Shown here piece by piece: positions 41,644-54,975 of a stretch of DNA of 64,000 nucleotides (position 1 is its first letter; every line of letters starts with the position of its first letter). The translations under genes and the position numbers were made by a program. Origin of the DNA: Zoopage sp. CT-All (taxonomy: Eukaryota; Zoopagomycota; Zoopagomycetes; Zoopagales; Zoopagaceae); the NCBI GenBank assembly GCA_004114245.1, contig QZWS01000001.1:1-64000 (forward strand), in the 5' to 3' direction. Below the pieces are notes generated by a model. The model did no database searches. It was not told the origin of the DNA and saw only the letters and a program-made list of their open reading frames with translations.

Positions 41644-44600
41644 TCACTGATGCGTGCAACCATCGTCAGATGCTTTTCGTTGATATGCTGGACGCTTTGC
41701 GGCCTGATAGCCATACATGACTGGCACCCTTCCACCAGTAGGCCTGGGAGGAGCGGATGGCTGTCGCTGCACATCCAGGTCAGCCAGTCTCCGCTTAGCC
41801 ATCTCATTGCCTGATTTGGCCGACTTTCGATACCATAAGAATGCGACGTTCTTATCCAACTTGACACCGATGCCGTTTTCATGGTAGTAGCCAAACACGT
41901 ACTCTGCAAGGGGATTACCGAGCTCGACTGCTTTCTTGCACCACTCAAACGCTGCTCGTTCGTCCTTGCTAAACACGCCCGGAGCGCCGCGAGCACACCA
42001 AGAGGACAACGCAAGCGCGGCCTCATCGCTGTTTGCTTCGGCTGCGCGACGGTACCAGGTAACCGAGTATTTGGGATCAGTGGGGCAGCCGAGCAGACCA
42101 TGCTCGTAGCAACGGGCCAATTCAACTTGCGCGGGCGCATACGCAAGTTCGGCGCATTTGGAGAAGAGCTTAAGGCCAGTCTTGGCATCGCGGTCGGACT
42201 TTGGTAGCTGGAAGGTTGGATGCGTGCCCGCCAGGAGTTGTGCAAGAAGGAAGGCGCCCTCGGGGTGCTCGGAAGTCGGACTGGCGGCAGCTTTGCGAAG
42301 GTATTTGAGCGCGTCTTTGGTCGATTTTTGAAGCCTCAATTCGCCAAGGAGAACAGCTTTGCCGAGGCGCTAGGAGCATTTTCAGGCCAATCGCTTTAGC
42401 AAGATACTTACATAATTTGCCGCCGGGTCATTCATATTTGACGCACGCTTGTAGTACTCCAAAGCCTTGGATACATCTCCCTTCGACTCGTAGTACAGCG
42501 CGACCTTCCAGCTTGCAGGGGCGTAATCACCCTTCGATCCAGCAAGGAACCACTCGAACGCCGTGCTCTTGTTCACAGATTTGCCGAGTTCACCGTTTTC
42601 GAACCAGAGGCCCTTGATGAAGCATGCCTCGGAGTCACCGTTCTTTGCAAGCGTCTCAATCCAGTATTCTGCTTCTTTGAGCAAATCCTTTCGCTGGGTC
42701 TCGAGCGCAATCTGAGCGGATATGAGCTCAGCAGCATTACGGCCAAATTCAGCGGCCTTTGGCGGATCGGGACGTTTGGCCGTCGCAAGCAGGTATTTGG
42801 CAAACTCGCGCTGCACCCGAACATCCTTGGACTTGCGAGCGTTGTCGAGATAGCGGGCTAGCGCTGCGGGATCGGTGTTGAGCGTTGCTGATGCCTGTTG
42901 GCCAGATTTCTTGAAGCGGGCTTCACTAGCGATGGTGCTTGTGGTAGACCCATGTTGCGTCGCGCTGAGCATGGATGGTGGCCGCAGAACAGCGCTCATT
43001 TTAGCGGCTTCGGAGGTGGGTGTCGCTGATGACGGTTTTTTTGTCGGCACGGCATTATTCGTGGATGCAGTTGTTGGCTGCTGAGGGCGAGAATCAGACA
43101 GCCTCCTGTGTGGCTGAGCAGCGACCGATGCAGCAGCATGCAGCGGTTGTTGCTGAGGCTTTGCGCTGGTGACAGAGGAGGAAACTGCTTGTGCAGTTGC
43201 CTGCTGTTGGGGCTGCTTTTGAGGCTTGCTTGCAAGAGCGTGAGCGGCAACGGATCCAACGACCGCGCCGGCGATGCCTGCCACTTTTGCGGCGCCCGAG
43301 ACAACAGAATAGGCCGAGCTAAGTCGGTTGGAGGAATGCGCAGAGGCGGCCGGTGTTGTGGCAGCTGGGGGACTCGCTGATGCAACAGTGGCGAGTTTGG
43401 TTGTTTGTGAGGGAGTAGAGTATGTGTTTGCTATCGGAGCTTGGGAGTTCGACACCGATGGGCGTGGCGGGAGTGCAGGGGCTGGCGGGGGCGGCGACGA
43501 TGCAGGCACTTGCACAGGAGCGTATACAGATGGTTTTTTCACTGGAACAGAAGCAAACGACTGCGCTGGAGAAATTCCAGACCGTTTATTAATTGGGATC
43601 GAGGTGGCTGATGGGGCACTGGTGACACTTGGAGTAGTTCTGTTTGATGTGGGTGGTGGCGTCTGCTCCTCATCCTCATCCTCGTCCTCGTCAGGCTCTT
43701 CCGCGAGGTCGCCCGCACCAAAGCTGAGTTTGGTGCCAGGCGGGAAACCTGGAACCTCCGACGGCGGCTTTTCGGGATATGAGGAGGCTGACGGTGTTGA
43801 TGAAGGAGATGCTGCTAATACCACTGAAGCGGGCATTTTGAATGATGCAGCTGCCGATGAAGCGGAAGATATGGCAGTATCTTGGCGAGTTGGAATACGC
43901 TGCGGTGATACGATCGTCGATCGAGGTGGTGTCGCATGAGAGGAATGGCTGGCGGATGGTGCAACAGGGGCTGTCATAGGCTTGGTACTAGTCTGGGGAA
44001 ATGGAGTAAACACGGCTGCAGCAGCGTTGGGGGCTGGCGGCGGCGGCTCTTGCGCTAAGCGAACGCCGAACAAAGGAATGCCGCCGACGACCGTTCCAGC
44101 AGGGAACGACATTGAACTGTCATCGTCATCATCGTGGGGTGGCATCGGGGGCACGCCATAGGACAAACTTGCAGCGACATCCGGAGGAAGGTCGTAGTAA
44201 TGCGCCTCGCCATATACACGCGAGTCCGTCCTCATAGACGGGAGAATCCCAGCAGATGTCCACTCATCCGAGTCCCACGGAGTCGGCATCTTCATCACCT
44301 GGGACGCCGGGCGCCGAGCAGCAGCCGCGAGAATAGCGTCGGGCGCGATTGGGGTGAAATCCGATCCCGAAGACACGCCGATGGTGGATTCGGGGGCGGA
44401 GGTGGGTGCGCTAAAAGCCGCGACCACGGGATACTGCTGTCCAGGCTCCGATTCCGGGTTCGAAGACAGAGACGTCGTTGAGCCAGCAGTGGGGGAGTCG
44501 GTAAATGCAGTGGTGGCGGGGTTGCGACGCACAGGGAACCGCGGGGCGCGAGGGCCTGTGAGAACCGAGGTCTGCTGACCGGCGGGGGGCGGGTCGCTTT

Positions 44601-44895
44601 GATCTGTCGCAGCAGCCATTCCTGTCGCCTCTGCTGTTACATCCGCCGCTAGTTCCCCGGTATTTGGCGATGGGGTGACGCCCAACTCCTCCACCACCCA
44701 GGGAGGAAGCGCGGGCCGATGAGGTTTGGCCGACGAGCGCAGCGACATGCGAGCAGCAATGATGCGATCGCTGAGCGTCGACACCGAGCCGCCTGCAGGC
44801 TCTGTCGCAGCGGACGACGTGGTGGCGGCAGGCTGCTTCCAGGCGGGCATGGGACGCGGACCTACTGGCGCCACAGGCGGCACGCTAGGCGCCAT
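41644..44895 (-). CDS. SKT5: Sel1-repeat chitin-synthase activator, Skt5/Chs4-like
   Basis: Two exons: 44895 to ~42415, a ~44-nt intron (GTAAGT...TCCTAG), then to 41644. The N-terminal ~550 residues are disordered and rich in Ser, Pro, Ala and Gln. The Sel1 repeats start at ARYLDNARKSKDVRVQREFA and run to KDERAAFEWCKKAVELGNPL and VFGYYHENGIGVKLDKNVAF, the usual 36-residue A--WY--AAE-G units. Skt5/Chs4 activates chitin synthase III at the bud neck or cell wall. The last four residues are CTHQ, a CaaX-like end; yeast Chs4 is known to be farnesylated. ATG 44895 was chosen over an upstream non-ATG extension. Confidence 0.85.
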
Positions 44896-45221
44896 ATGGG
44901 AAGTATAAACCAAAAATAGTCCACCTGCGGAAAGATTACCGGAGTATGTGGACAGCCGCGCCCGTCGACCAAGAATAGGCACGAGCCTGGAAACATGAAG
45001 GAAACCCACTCTATTATTGGCATGAGTGGGTGAGACACCAGTGCATGTGGGCTATGCACGTGGGCTATCATGTCCATGATCTGCACTGTGAGAGTACTTG
45101 GCCCAGAAGGATAAACACGACGGTCGCCTATAGCATATCATGGCAAAGGTGCTGGAGCAATGGAATGATGCTGGCCTGCCTCCGCGGTGGCCAACACGTG
45201 ATCCACAAAGGCCGCGCCAGC
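44896..45221. other. Divergent promoter region, SKT5 / CTR9
   Basis: 326 bp between the two start codons. I see no reliable gene or binding site. Confidence 0.4.
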
Positions 45222-48200
45222 ATGGACTCCTCTGCCGCCCCGCCCGACGACGCCGCCGACATCATCGAGTTCCAGGTGGCCGATGGCACAGAATACATCG
45301 ACATCCGCTGCGCCGACCTTCCCACCACCTCTCCCCACGAGCTCGCTTCCGTCCTGCACTCCGAGCGCATCGCGCTCCCCCTCTGGCTGCGCGTAACGCT
45401 CGAGTACGTGAGACGGGGAATGCCAGAGGCCGGAATTGTGATGGCTGCGCGGGCCGTGAAGGAGGCAAAGAGCCCGGATGAGATGAAGTCGCGTGTCCGT
45501 CTGGCATTGTATTTATTGCACGCGGATCTGCTGGTCGAGCAGGTGCAGGCAGAGGCTACGCGACGACAGAGAGCCCAGCATGGGGCTGCTGCATCAGACG
45601 CGGTCGAAGGCGGCGGATCGGACGCGCCCAGCGCGGTAACGTCCTGGGAAGACTACACCCGTGCCGTAGCCGTGCTCAACCAGATCCAATCCGCGTTTGG
45701 CCCCGCTGCCACGCAGACGCCAATTTATGGCATCATTCGAGCCAAGATGCTGGTGCTTGCGGGAAAGCAGGTAGAAGCTGGGGCAACATTGCGCAGGGCG
45801 CTGGCAGCGTTCCAGTCATCCAAGGACGGTGCCGATGGCTTTGGAGGCCTCACGATGCATGGCGATGAGATGGGTAGACTAATGGCATGGGTCGACGCGC
45901 ACATCAAATTCGACAATGGCGAGTATCGCGCCGCTCTGGACGTGTACAGGCGTATGCTGCGCGATGGCGAAGGCAGTGCAAGCACCAGGGCGAGGTGGGG
46001 CTCCGGCCAGGATCCTCGAGTCGGAATGGCGCTGTGTTTAGATCGAATGGGACGGCCCGATCTTGCTGTGAAATGCCTCCGAGCTGCCCAGGCTCGCGTC
46101 AGCGCCACCAGCGACAGGTCTGACGATGACAAGACTGGCGCTGTGTTGGACGGATTGCTGGCCGCCGCGCTGATGAACTGTGTTCGCATGGAAATCCACG
46201 TCGATGGACACGCGGATGCGAGTGCAACAATGAAGGAAGCGCGTGAGCTGGTCACTCGCGGGTTTCGCAGCAATCGCTCGGCGCCAAGCACGGTGCTTGG
46301 CCTGGCGGATATACTCTTTTACCAAGGGAGGATCGACGATGCACAAAAGCTGGTTGGAAAATGGTGGACCACGCTCAAGGATAGCGGGCTTACTGGTACA
46401 GCGACAAGGTCGACGGGTTCGTCGTCGACAGGGAAGGAAGAGCGTGGCGAGGCCGCCTATCAGCTCGCGCGGATCGCGCACCGCAAACAGGACTACCCGC
46501 TTGCCCTGAAGTATTACAAGACTGCAGTGCAAAATCTGCCAGAGCATCTGCCGGCGATGTACGGGCTTGCGCAGACGCTGATTGCCAAAGGGGATGTTGC
46601 AACGGCCACAATCGAGCTGGGCAGGCTTCGCGCGCTTGACCCAAAAAATGTCGATACCCTGCTGATGCTCGCGTCCTGCCGCCACTCACAAGGAACTGCT
46701 GAATCTGAGCAGGCTGCATTGGAACTGTTTAACAAGCTATTCGTAATGCACAGCGGCGAGGAAGGCGGCGCCGGCAAGGATAGCGCGTTCAAGCCTGATG
46801 CGCACATGTTTGCAGAGTTTGCCGAAGCAAGAGTGGCCACGCAAGACTTGAAGGATGCCCTGCGGTCATTCCGTGTCGCCGAGGCATTTTGCACTGCCAG
46901 TTCCGAGGATCAAGTGAGGCAGGTGTTATTGCCGGGGATCGTCCACAATATCGCCACTCTTTCCCTTCTTCATGGTATGCGCTTTGTACTGGTCGTCCGG
47001 AATGGTGATTTGTCTCCCTCATAGGTGACTATGATCAGGCCGAACTCGGGTTCCACAAAGTGCTCGACGCGCTGTGGACTCCGAATGCAGACACGACCGA
47101 ATCTGAAGAGCCCGTTCGTTTGAATCTGCTGCAGGCGTCATCGCTATTTAATCTGGGCCACGTTTATGAGGCAACCAATCGACGGGACATGGCCAAACAA
47201 GCCTATCGCCGAGTTATAAGGGATCATCCAGGATACACCAATGGTAGGGCATTGCCATTTTTATCAGCGATAATTGCGTTGTAGCTCGGCTTCGATTAGT
47301 CCTGTTATTGGACACAGAGACTGAAAACCACAAGAAACACCACAAGGAAGCGACTGATATGCTTACAGCCGAGCTCAAGCGCCAGCCATCCAAAACACCG
47401 GTAACGACAACGTATATTAAAGCATGGCGGGCAGCGCGCGATCATTCCAGTGATCCCAAACTGGCGCGGCGAGTCTACGAGGAAATCGGTCGCGATGCTG
47501 AGCACGGTGCCAAGGAAGCTAGGGCTTGGTGTGGTGCGGGTCGGCAGATTCTTGAAGAGGTCCGGCGCGAAAGGAATGCTGCTGGGCGGCCGCATCTTCG
47601 CGTGAAAGCTGGAGAAGCGTTTACCATGGCATTGAAGGCTGATCCAATGTGCTTCGTGGCCGCGAATGGTCTCGGGGTGGTGCTTGCCGAGCTTGGGTCG
47701 TTGAAGGCTGCAAGAGAGATGCTGGCCAATGTCCGCGACGCGGCATTCGATGCCTCGTTCGTTTGGGTCAACTATGCGCTGGTCTTGAACGACCTGGGCG
47801 CATTTCATGAAGCGAGTGTCGCCGTAAGTGGAGTTGCTTGAGCCGGTGTAAGCTTACCAGCCATTTAGTTCGAACAGGCCATCAAGAAGTTTCCGAGCGT
47901 TGCTCGAGACCATAATGTGCGCCTGGCGGCCGCTCGTGCTGCGTTTGAGCATGCAAAGCGCACCAAGTCCCCCGAAGATATGAAGGTTGCAGTTCAGCAG
48001 ACTGAAATCGTGAGCGATCGCTCTTTGCAAATCGAGTAATCTGACGTTGTCCAGGCTGCACTGTTGAACCCAAAAGATTTGGCGAGCCAATACGATATGG
48101 CCCTTGTCAACTTTTCTTATGCGCAATTATATCTTGCGCAACCGATTAACCAGCGGACACAGGAGGAGATAGTCAAGTGTATCCGTGTCATTGATTCAAG

Positions 48201-49039
48201 CAAGAAGTACGCTGCAGCACGCTTATTCTGTGGTTCTGACCAGAAGTAGGAACTTTGAGTTCCTGGTTGCGCAATCAGGCACGGACTCGGAGCTTGGCTT
48301 TTCCAAGATCTACGCCGAACATCGTGCCAAGGTGGCCGCAACGGAGATCCAGTCTGCAGGCAAGGCGTTGCGCGAGCAGCAGCAGTATGAACTTGAAGAA
48401 ATTGAGCAGCAGCGATCGATGGAAGCTAAACGAATGGAAGAATTGGAGCGACTTGAAAAGGAGAAGGTTGGCGATGGTGCTTGCTTGTTGAAAGGCTCAC
48501 ACTTGGTTGTGTAGGAACTGCAAAACGCTAAGCAAGATGAGCAAGACGAAATAACGCGTAGGCTACAGCGGGAGCACTGGGAGCGCGAGGAGCTTGAGCG
48601 CAAAAGGGAGCAAGAGCTGCGGGAACAAATGGCTGCGGCTGACCTGTCGAGCGAGGACGATGGTCATGGTGGCCGGCGGAAGAGGCCGCGAGGTGCTGGC
48701 GCTAATGCGGATGTTCTTCCAAAGTTCCGCAAGGTAAAAGTGGTCTATTCGTTGGATGGACTGACTTGAGTCTAGAAAATGCGCAAAAATCAACTGGTTC
48801 GCGAGGATGGAGCCCGCAGCGGTACAGAGTCGGGGACCGAGCGCTCGAGGGCTGCCAGCACCGAAGCAGATGACGATCGTGTCCCACAACAGTCCTCGAG
48901 GAAATCCTTGTAGGTTCCTTTTCTTGTTTGTGCATGGGCTTTCACGGTGTCCAGTAAATCCACTGAATTTGTTGTCGAATCCGACGATGATGTCAGCACA
49001 GCCATGCCAGAAGAATCTACACTCGAGAAATCTGCATGA
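45222..49039 (+). CDS. CTR9: Paf1-complex subunit Ctr9
   Basis: TPR scaffold of the Paf1 transcription elongation complex. Start MDSSAAPPDDAADIIEFQVA at 45222. Exons carry repeated TPR helices (SLFNLGHVYEATNRRDMAKQ, KAGEAFTMALKADPMCFVAA, GLGVVLAELGSLKAAREMLA) and NLLQASSLFNLGHV. The C-terminal exons hold a charged coiled coil (EIEQQRSMEAKRMEELER) and REEELERKREQELREQM-type runs, then a basic KRPRG stretch and acidic tail ending in ESTLEKSA, stop at 49037-49039. This is Ctr9's usual order. Introns are short; several junctions were only checked by frame. Confidence 0.88.
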
Positions 49040-49246
49040 TGCCTGTCCGGCGGTGATAATATTGCACGATTGCGAATGCATTTATTGTATGGACAGGCTC
49101 TGGGCAGACACTCCTAGCCTAGCCGAATATTTAGGACCAGAACTAGTATGTTTGCTTGCGTTGAAGTCAAGGCTCAATGCATGCCACATTAGTTGTTGAT
49201 TGCATGAACTTGTTGGTTAAAAAACAAGTCAAAGTCATCTTCCCAC

Positions 49247-52200
49247 ATGCATCATCAAACGCCTGCTATCGGCCCTGAGCCAACACAACGCGACTTCCCT
49301 GTTCCGCAGGGTTATTCGGAGTACATGTATCAAAAGCAAGCCAAGCTGCGCGACCAGAACCTTCAGCGCCCGCAGTTCGTTCCGACTCCTCTGCCTGCCT
49401 GGCTGATGTCCTGGCTGGCAGGGAAAGCAGCCTTTTTGCAGGCATCGTGATTCACGTTAATGGTCGAACGAACCCCACGCTGTCTGATCTACGAGAAGTG
49501 GTGTGCCGACACGGCGGGTCGTATGAGCAGTACTTCTCCACAAAGCACATCACGCACATGGTGTGCGAGCGACTGCCACCTGCCAAGTTTGAGCAGTTCA
49601 AGTAGGCCGCGATTGTTGCATGTGCCTTGTACGACAGTTTTCGATAGAAATGTTAAAGTTGTTCGGGCGGCGTGGATCGTCGATAGCCTCGCGGCAGGAA
49701 GGATACTACCGTGGCAGCGATATCGCCTTCTTCCTGATGTGGTTACACGGCGGCGGCACGGTGCCTTGTTTCAAGCTGTGAACAAGGACGCTCTAAGTGA
49801 TGACCCGCAAACCGTTGGCGATGATGGCAGCGCAAAAGGATATGATCCTGTGGACTTCGCGGTTGAAGCCACTTTAGTATCGGGCACCCCGGCTGCCGTT
49901 TCCTTGCTGCCGAACGCACCAACGCTCAAATCCCCGCAATTTTCCCAGCTGTCAGCGTGGTCAGACGACTTTCTAGCACAACTCAAACGTGAAGAAGAGG
50001 CACAACATCATTCTTATGGCGTGGGTGACATCCCTGTGGAGTTCGATGAGGGCATGTTTGCGGACCTGAATGACTCGACTCTCGCAGCGCTATACAGCAG
50101 CCAGCTCGATGGGCAGGCATGCGTTTCGGATCATGGCCATCTGGGAGAAGACACTGCCAAGACTTACGCATCGTCGAGTATCGATAACTCCGATTGGGAC
50201 GAAGGCTTCGATGAAGTGCTGACCCGAGTCGACGACGTCTCGCGAAATGCGTCTTCTCCTGCGATCGACCTCACGCTCATCCCTGAGCCACAGGGCATGC
50301 GCGATTTTAGGCCAAACTCGGCAGCCCATCCAGACTTTGCGCAGTCGTTCTATCATCATTCACGATTGCATCACTTGTCCACCTGGCGCATCGAGCTACA
50401 ACGGATAGTGTCCAGTATCTATGCCAAGCATGGAGTAAGAAAGCAGCTCGATCCTGCACGATGCATCGTCTTCCATGTTGATATGGACTGCTTCTTTGTC
50501 AGTGCTGCATTGCAGAAGCGGCCCGAGCTACGAGGCAAGCCGGTCTGCGTCAGCAGTGCTGGAGCTCTGGAAAACGCCCGCGGTGCAAGTGTTGCCAGCT
50601 GTTCGTACGAGGCTCGCGCTTATGGCGTTAAAAACGGCTCTTAGTAGGACTTTGAAGCTCTCGGATTCGATTAATGTTAGCACAGCATTGCAAAGGCTCG
50701 TGATGCCTGCCCAGACATTGTGGTCGTTCCATATGATTTTGAGGCGTATCGTGATATTACGCAAAAGGTTTATAAGATTCTCGCTGGATGCCTCGATTGG
50801 ACCAACGGCGAAGTCATTCAGGCGGTTTCATGTGACGAGGCGCTTCTGGGTTTCCCGATCAGTAAATTTGGGAGCGATGTTCGTTCTAGCACGCTCGACA
50901 TGGCACAAAGCATGCGCCAAGCGGTTTTCGAGGCGACTGGATGCACAGCCTCTGTTGGCATCTCGACCAATCCACTGCTCGCCAGGTACAGCCTCGTCTT
51001 GTTTTAGCATGTATAACATAGTTAAAGGCTAGCAACGAAGATGGCTAAACCAAACGGACAATGCTTCCTTGACATTAGCGAGGCGGCGAACTACTTGAAA
51101 GCACTTCCAATTGGCACTTTGCCTGGTGTCGGATGGTCACTCGTAGGAAGATTTAATGCCATCGGTGTTCAAACGTGCGCGGACCTGCAGGCACTATCTG
51201 TATCATTTCTTCAGCAGGAGTTTGGGCCCCAAGTCGGACAAAGGCTTTACGATTCGTGCAGGTAGTGACAGTTGCCTGTTCTCGCAACATGCATCCATGC
51301 TAATGAGTGCATAGAGGGATAGACAATCGCCCTGTGCAGCCCGAGGTACAGCGTAGATCGGTGGGCACGAGTGTGTCATGGGGCGTGCGCTTTACCAATA
51401 ATTCTGCTGCATGTGAGTTTATTCGATCGCTGTCAGCAGAAGTGTCGAAAAGAGCCGTTGAAATTGACGTGAAAGGAAAACAGGTTACCATCAAGGTTGA
51501 GCTATATTTGATGCGCGTTGCTCTATTAATACTTACAGGTCTACAAACGACGACCGGGCGCTGGCGAACCCATAAAGTATATGGGCCATGGCAAGTGCGA
51601 CATTATCAATCGGTCGTCGTCTATCGTGAAACCCACCAATGACGTCAATGTGATTGCGGATTTGGCGGTCGGGCTTTATGAAGCATTGAATATCAGTCCC
51701 GAGGATTTCCGTGGACTCGGTCTTCAGTTGATCAAGCTCGAGTATCCCGGAATCCGTTCAAATCGTGATTCTATATTCGCTGTTTCATTGTTGACCACAC
51801 TGTAGATCGCAGCATGTTTGATTCTTGGAGGGTAGCTAGTGCACCGAATACTGAGCATTTGAGCAAATCGTCAGGACATGTCAGTGGCGGAGACAATAGT
51901 CGCGAATTCATTGCTGCTATTCCTTCTGACCCGTGCCCATCAACCGCATTATATGCAGCGCCATCCGGCACCTCTAGCTGCACGCCCTCAACGCAAGGCT
52001 CTCGAAAGCGCATTTGGGACTCAGAGTCTAGTTCACGGCAGCGCACAGTCGCAGAACTACTTTCCCCTGCAAAGCGACCGCGATCTGATCCTTCCGTGCA
52101 AAATGGCGAGATCGCACGGCCCTTGCCCAACCTCTTGTCTGAGTTTGGTGGGTCCGTGGTATCCCATGCGGAAGGTGTGTCGCATGAACGTGCACGCTTG

Positions 52201-53386
52201 GTCGATGATAGTGGATACGATGACTTGGAAGGTGCTTGCACTGGGCTGCTGACAGTTGATGCAAACGTGTCCAAAGCGTTAAACGCATCAAATGGAAGGC
52301 ACCTCGATTGGATTGCATCCGAATCTGAAACTGCTCGACCAGTACAGGCCCAAGCTTGGTTCGACGGCGCACCAACACCCCCTGGTGTAAGTCGAATGAA
52401 TAATCAATGCCCTAGTTCTCACTGCTTATTAGGTCGATCCTGGTGTTTGGCACGAGCTTCCAGATATCATACAACGCCAATTTGTCGAAGAATCGACCGG
52501 ATTTGCTGCCAGTGAGGCTGATGTCATTGGCAGAGTCGAGTGCGGCGGGGCAATTTCTCAAGTATCCAATCCACCTACCCCGAATCCTGCACTAGGATTG
52601 GACGCTATCGACATGGACGTATGGCGGTCGCTGCCAGCTGAGTTGCGTCAAGAGATGCGTGAGGAGTATAGTCGCCTCTGCGACGACACTGAACGGGATA
52701 GTGGCAGGGATAATGGCAAGGATAAGAGTGTCAACGTGAAAGACACTACCGGACTTTCCGACCGCCGACGAAGACAGAAGGCGACGCTCACGCAGGCCTG
52801 GAGACCACCCAAGCGAAAATGGGCGTGCGACGCCAACGAGCCATCGGAGCAATACAGTCTGGATTCCAGCGTGCTGTGCGAACTGCCGAGCGATATAAGA
52901 GAAGAGGTACTGCTTGAGCAACAGCGATTACGCGCAGTTGCCAAGGCCAGAGAGCAGCGCAAGTCGATAGCCACACTGCAGCCCGAGGACGTCGACATCC
53001 TTGCCGCACGCGTCATCAAAGTGGAGCGACCAACAGTGAGGTTGCCAAGCCAGATGTGCGTGCTGTGGGGCGAAACGGACGTACAGCGGACCCACGAGTT
53101 GCTTGATTCGTGGATGCGGCAACTAAAGGGCAGTATCACGCAAGATGTAGCTGCATTGGATGGTGCCGGACAAATCAAGGACTGGTTGCTTGGGATGGTT
53201 GCCATGGACGAGTTGGTCACCGTACGTATGACCATTCGCCGACTTCGTGCAGCCGCGGACGAGATGGGTAGTGTCCCTGGAGCATGTTCTCAGCGAACTG
53301 TGGTGGAGTGGTTATCTCAAGCGGTGAGCAAAGCTGTAGGCGACCGGTACCAAGGTGCTTTGCTGCGATTCGATCAGGATGGCTGA
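49247..53386 (+). CDS. REV1: DNA repair protein REV1 (Y-family polymerase scaffold)
   Basis: Translesion synthesis deoxycytidyl transferase and polymerase scaffold. Start at 49247; intron 49375-49421 (47 nt) joins LRDQNLQRPQ to ESSLFAGIVIHVNGRTNP, the BRCT domain, which continues NVKVVRAAWIVDSLAAGRIL. The catalytic core has VFHVDMDCFFVSAALQKRPE and YEARAYGVKNGSY, then IAKARDACPDIVVVPYDFEA (41-nt intron) and VIQAVSCDEALLGFP, with the active-site DMD and DE. After the little finger come two ubiquitin-binding motifs (MDVWRSLPAELRQEMREEY and CELPSDIREEVLLEQQ). The REV1 C-terminal domain (MCVLWGETDVQRTHELLDSW) ends at 53386. Complete by this reading. Confidence 0.9.
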
Positions 53387-53589
53387 GAGATGGGCCATGG
53401 CAGTGAAGGGAAGCGACTCAATAATCATATGACCACTGTACTTTGCGTGCACGCGAGGATGACAAATGCGAAGGCCATCGACACCAATGGTGCAAGTTGC
53501 AGCATGAATGGCGAATTTTGACGCCAACACGGCCTATTCCCAGTCTAGTCTCCCGTTCAAACTTTGTTCGCCCCTGCCATCAACCGCGC

Positions 53590-54255
53590 ATGTCCCAGCT
53601 GCGCCTAGGCTCCACCGCCCCCGACTTTGGCGCCGCCACCTCTCTTGGCCGCATCCCGTCCTTCCACGCCTGGAAGACCGGCTCCTGGGCCATCCTCTTC
53701 TCGCACCCGGGCGACTACACCCCCGTCTGCACCACCGAGCTCGCCGCTGTGCAGCGCCTGGTGCCCGAGTTTGCCGCGCGCGGGGTCAAGGTCATCGGGC
53801 TGTCGGTGGACTCGGTCGAGGACCACCATGGCTGGATCAGGGACATCAACGAGGTGGGCGGCGTCGAGGTGGCGTTTCCGTTGATCGCGGACAACAACCG
53901 CGAGATTGCCTCCGCGTATGGCATGCTGGATGCCGTGGACCACGACACCACGAATGCATCGTCCGCGGGGATGCCTATGACGGTGCGCTCGGTGTTTGTG
54001 ATTGACAAGACAAACAAGGTGCGCCTGATGCTGACGTATCCGGCGTCGTGTGGGAGGAATTTCACGGAGATTTTGCGCGTGGTCGACTCGCTGCAGCTGA
54101 CGGATACGCGGAGGGTGACGACGCCGGCGGACTGGCGGGTGGGGGATGAGGTGATCGTGCATCCAGCTATGGGGACCGAGGAGGCCAAGGAGCTGTTTGG
54201 GAAGGATAATGTGCGCGTGGTCAAGCCGTATCTGCGCATGGCCAAGCTAGAGTGA
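53590..54255 (+). CDS. 1-Cys peroxiredoxin (Prx6 type)
   Basis: 221 residues, one exon. Reduces hydroperoxides. The peroxidatic motif is SHPGDYTPVCTTEL, with the catalytic Cys. RGVKVIGLSVDSVEDHHGW and TVRSVFVIDKTNKVRLMLTY match the Prx6 core. The C-terminal arm (TTPADWRVGDEVIVHPAMG, VRVVKPYLRMAK) is the Prx6 type, and no resolving Cys sits at the 2-Cys position. No mitochondrial presequence, so probably cytosolic. Confidence 0.9.
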   Translation: MSQLRLGSTAPDFGAATSLGRIPSFHAWKTGSWAILFSHPGDYTPVCTTELAAVQRLVPEFAARGVKVIGLSVDSVEDHHGWIRDINEVGGVEVAFPLIADNNREIASAYGMLDAVDHDTTNASSAGMPMTVRSVFVIDKTNKVRLMLTYPASCGRNFTEILRVVDSLQLTDTRRVTTPADWRVGDEVIVHPAMGTEEAKELFGKDNVRVVKPYLRMAKLE

Positions 54256-54444
54256 AGGGCAGGGGCTGTGTATTCTAGTGAAAGGCAAGGGTGTGTAGGG
54301 ACGAGTGCAGACAAGAATTGGGTTTGCATACTGTAGATGTCTGTCCCGGGAAGGCCAGCAATGTTGCCCGCGACTAACATCTGTCACCTCATCGTGGGCA
54401 ATCTAAATCACCCCCCTCGATGCATCCGTAGAAGATGAACCGTC

Positions 54445-54975
54445 CTACTCGGGACAATCTTTGGGGCCAATCCAACCTTCCCCACACTTGTATAACTTTT
54501 TATCCTCGGCGGTGTACGCCGCAAACGCTTCGTCAAGAGCCTCATTGGCTCTGTGTTTGAACACTTTCCGACAGGAGAACATTTTCCCCTCAAAGCATTG
54601 CCTCGACTGATCTGTCTTGCAGTACACACGCGTCGACATGAGCTCGTCGTGGTTTGCATTGCTGCAATGTGATTCGGCCTCCACATCATTGTGGATGCAA
54701 TGGTGGCGAAGCTCCGGGAAAGCATCGGACTTGGCGACAGGGACGCCAAAGTCGAGGCATTTTGGGGGTTCGAGGATCTCTTCTCTCTGCCTGCTGCGGG
54801 ATTTCTTTCTGTTGGAGTTGGGGGACCTGGAGCGGCCGGGGATGAGAGAGCGCACTGCCCGACCGAACGGTTCCGCGGCCCGAACGAAGCCAGGGGCTGG
54901 ATCCGAGGCGGGCAAGAGCAGGATAACGGCGACCAGCGCCACGACGAGAGCCGAAGATTGCGGTGTCCACAGCAT
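54445..54975 (-). CDS. Secreted cysteine-rich protein, unknown function
   Basis: 176 residues. A signal-anchor or signal peptide (SSALVVALVAVILLLPASDP) follows the ATG at 54975. An RS-rich basic part (RSRSPNSNRKKSRSRQREE) leads to a compact domain with eight cysteines, arranged as PKC, HHC, SHC, YC, QC, SC, KC, DC, which could form four disulfides. A longer in-frame start at 55191 exists but would put 72 residues before the hydrophobic segment. No family recognised. Confidence 0.6.
   Translation of the reverse strand: MLWTPQSSALVVALVAVILLLPASDPAPGFVRAAEPFGRAVRSLIPGRSRSPNSNRKKSRSRQREEILEPPKCLDFGVPVAKSDAFPELRHHCIHNDVEAESHCSNANHDELMSTRVYCKTDQSRQCFEGKMFSCRKVFKHRANEALDEAFAAYTAEDKKLYKCGEGWIGPKDCPE

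Noticed and set aside
49375-49421. REV1 frameshift or pseudogene near the BRCT start
   Set aside because: A 47-nt GT-AG intron restores the frame (Q-E junction), with GCTGATG near the acceptor.
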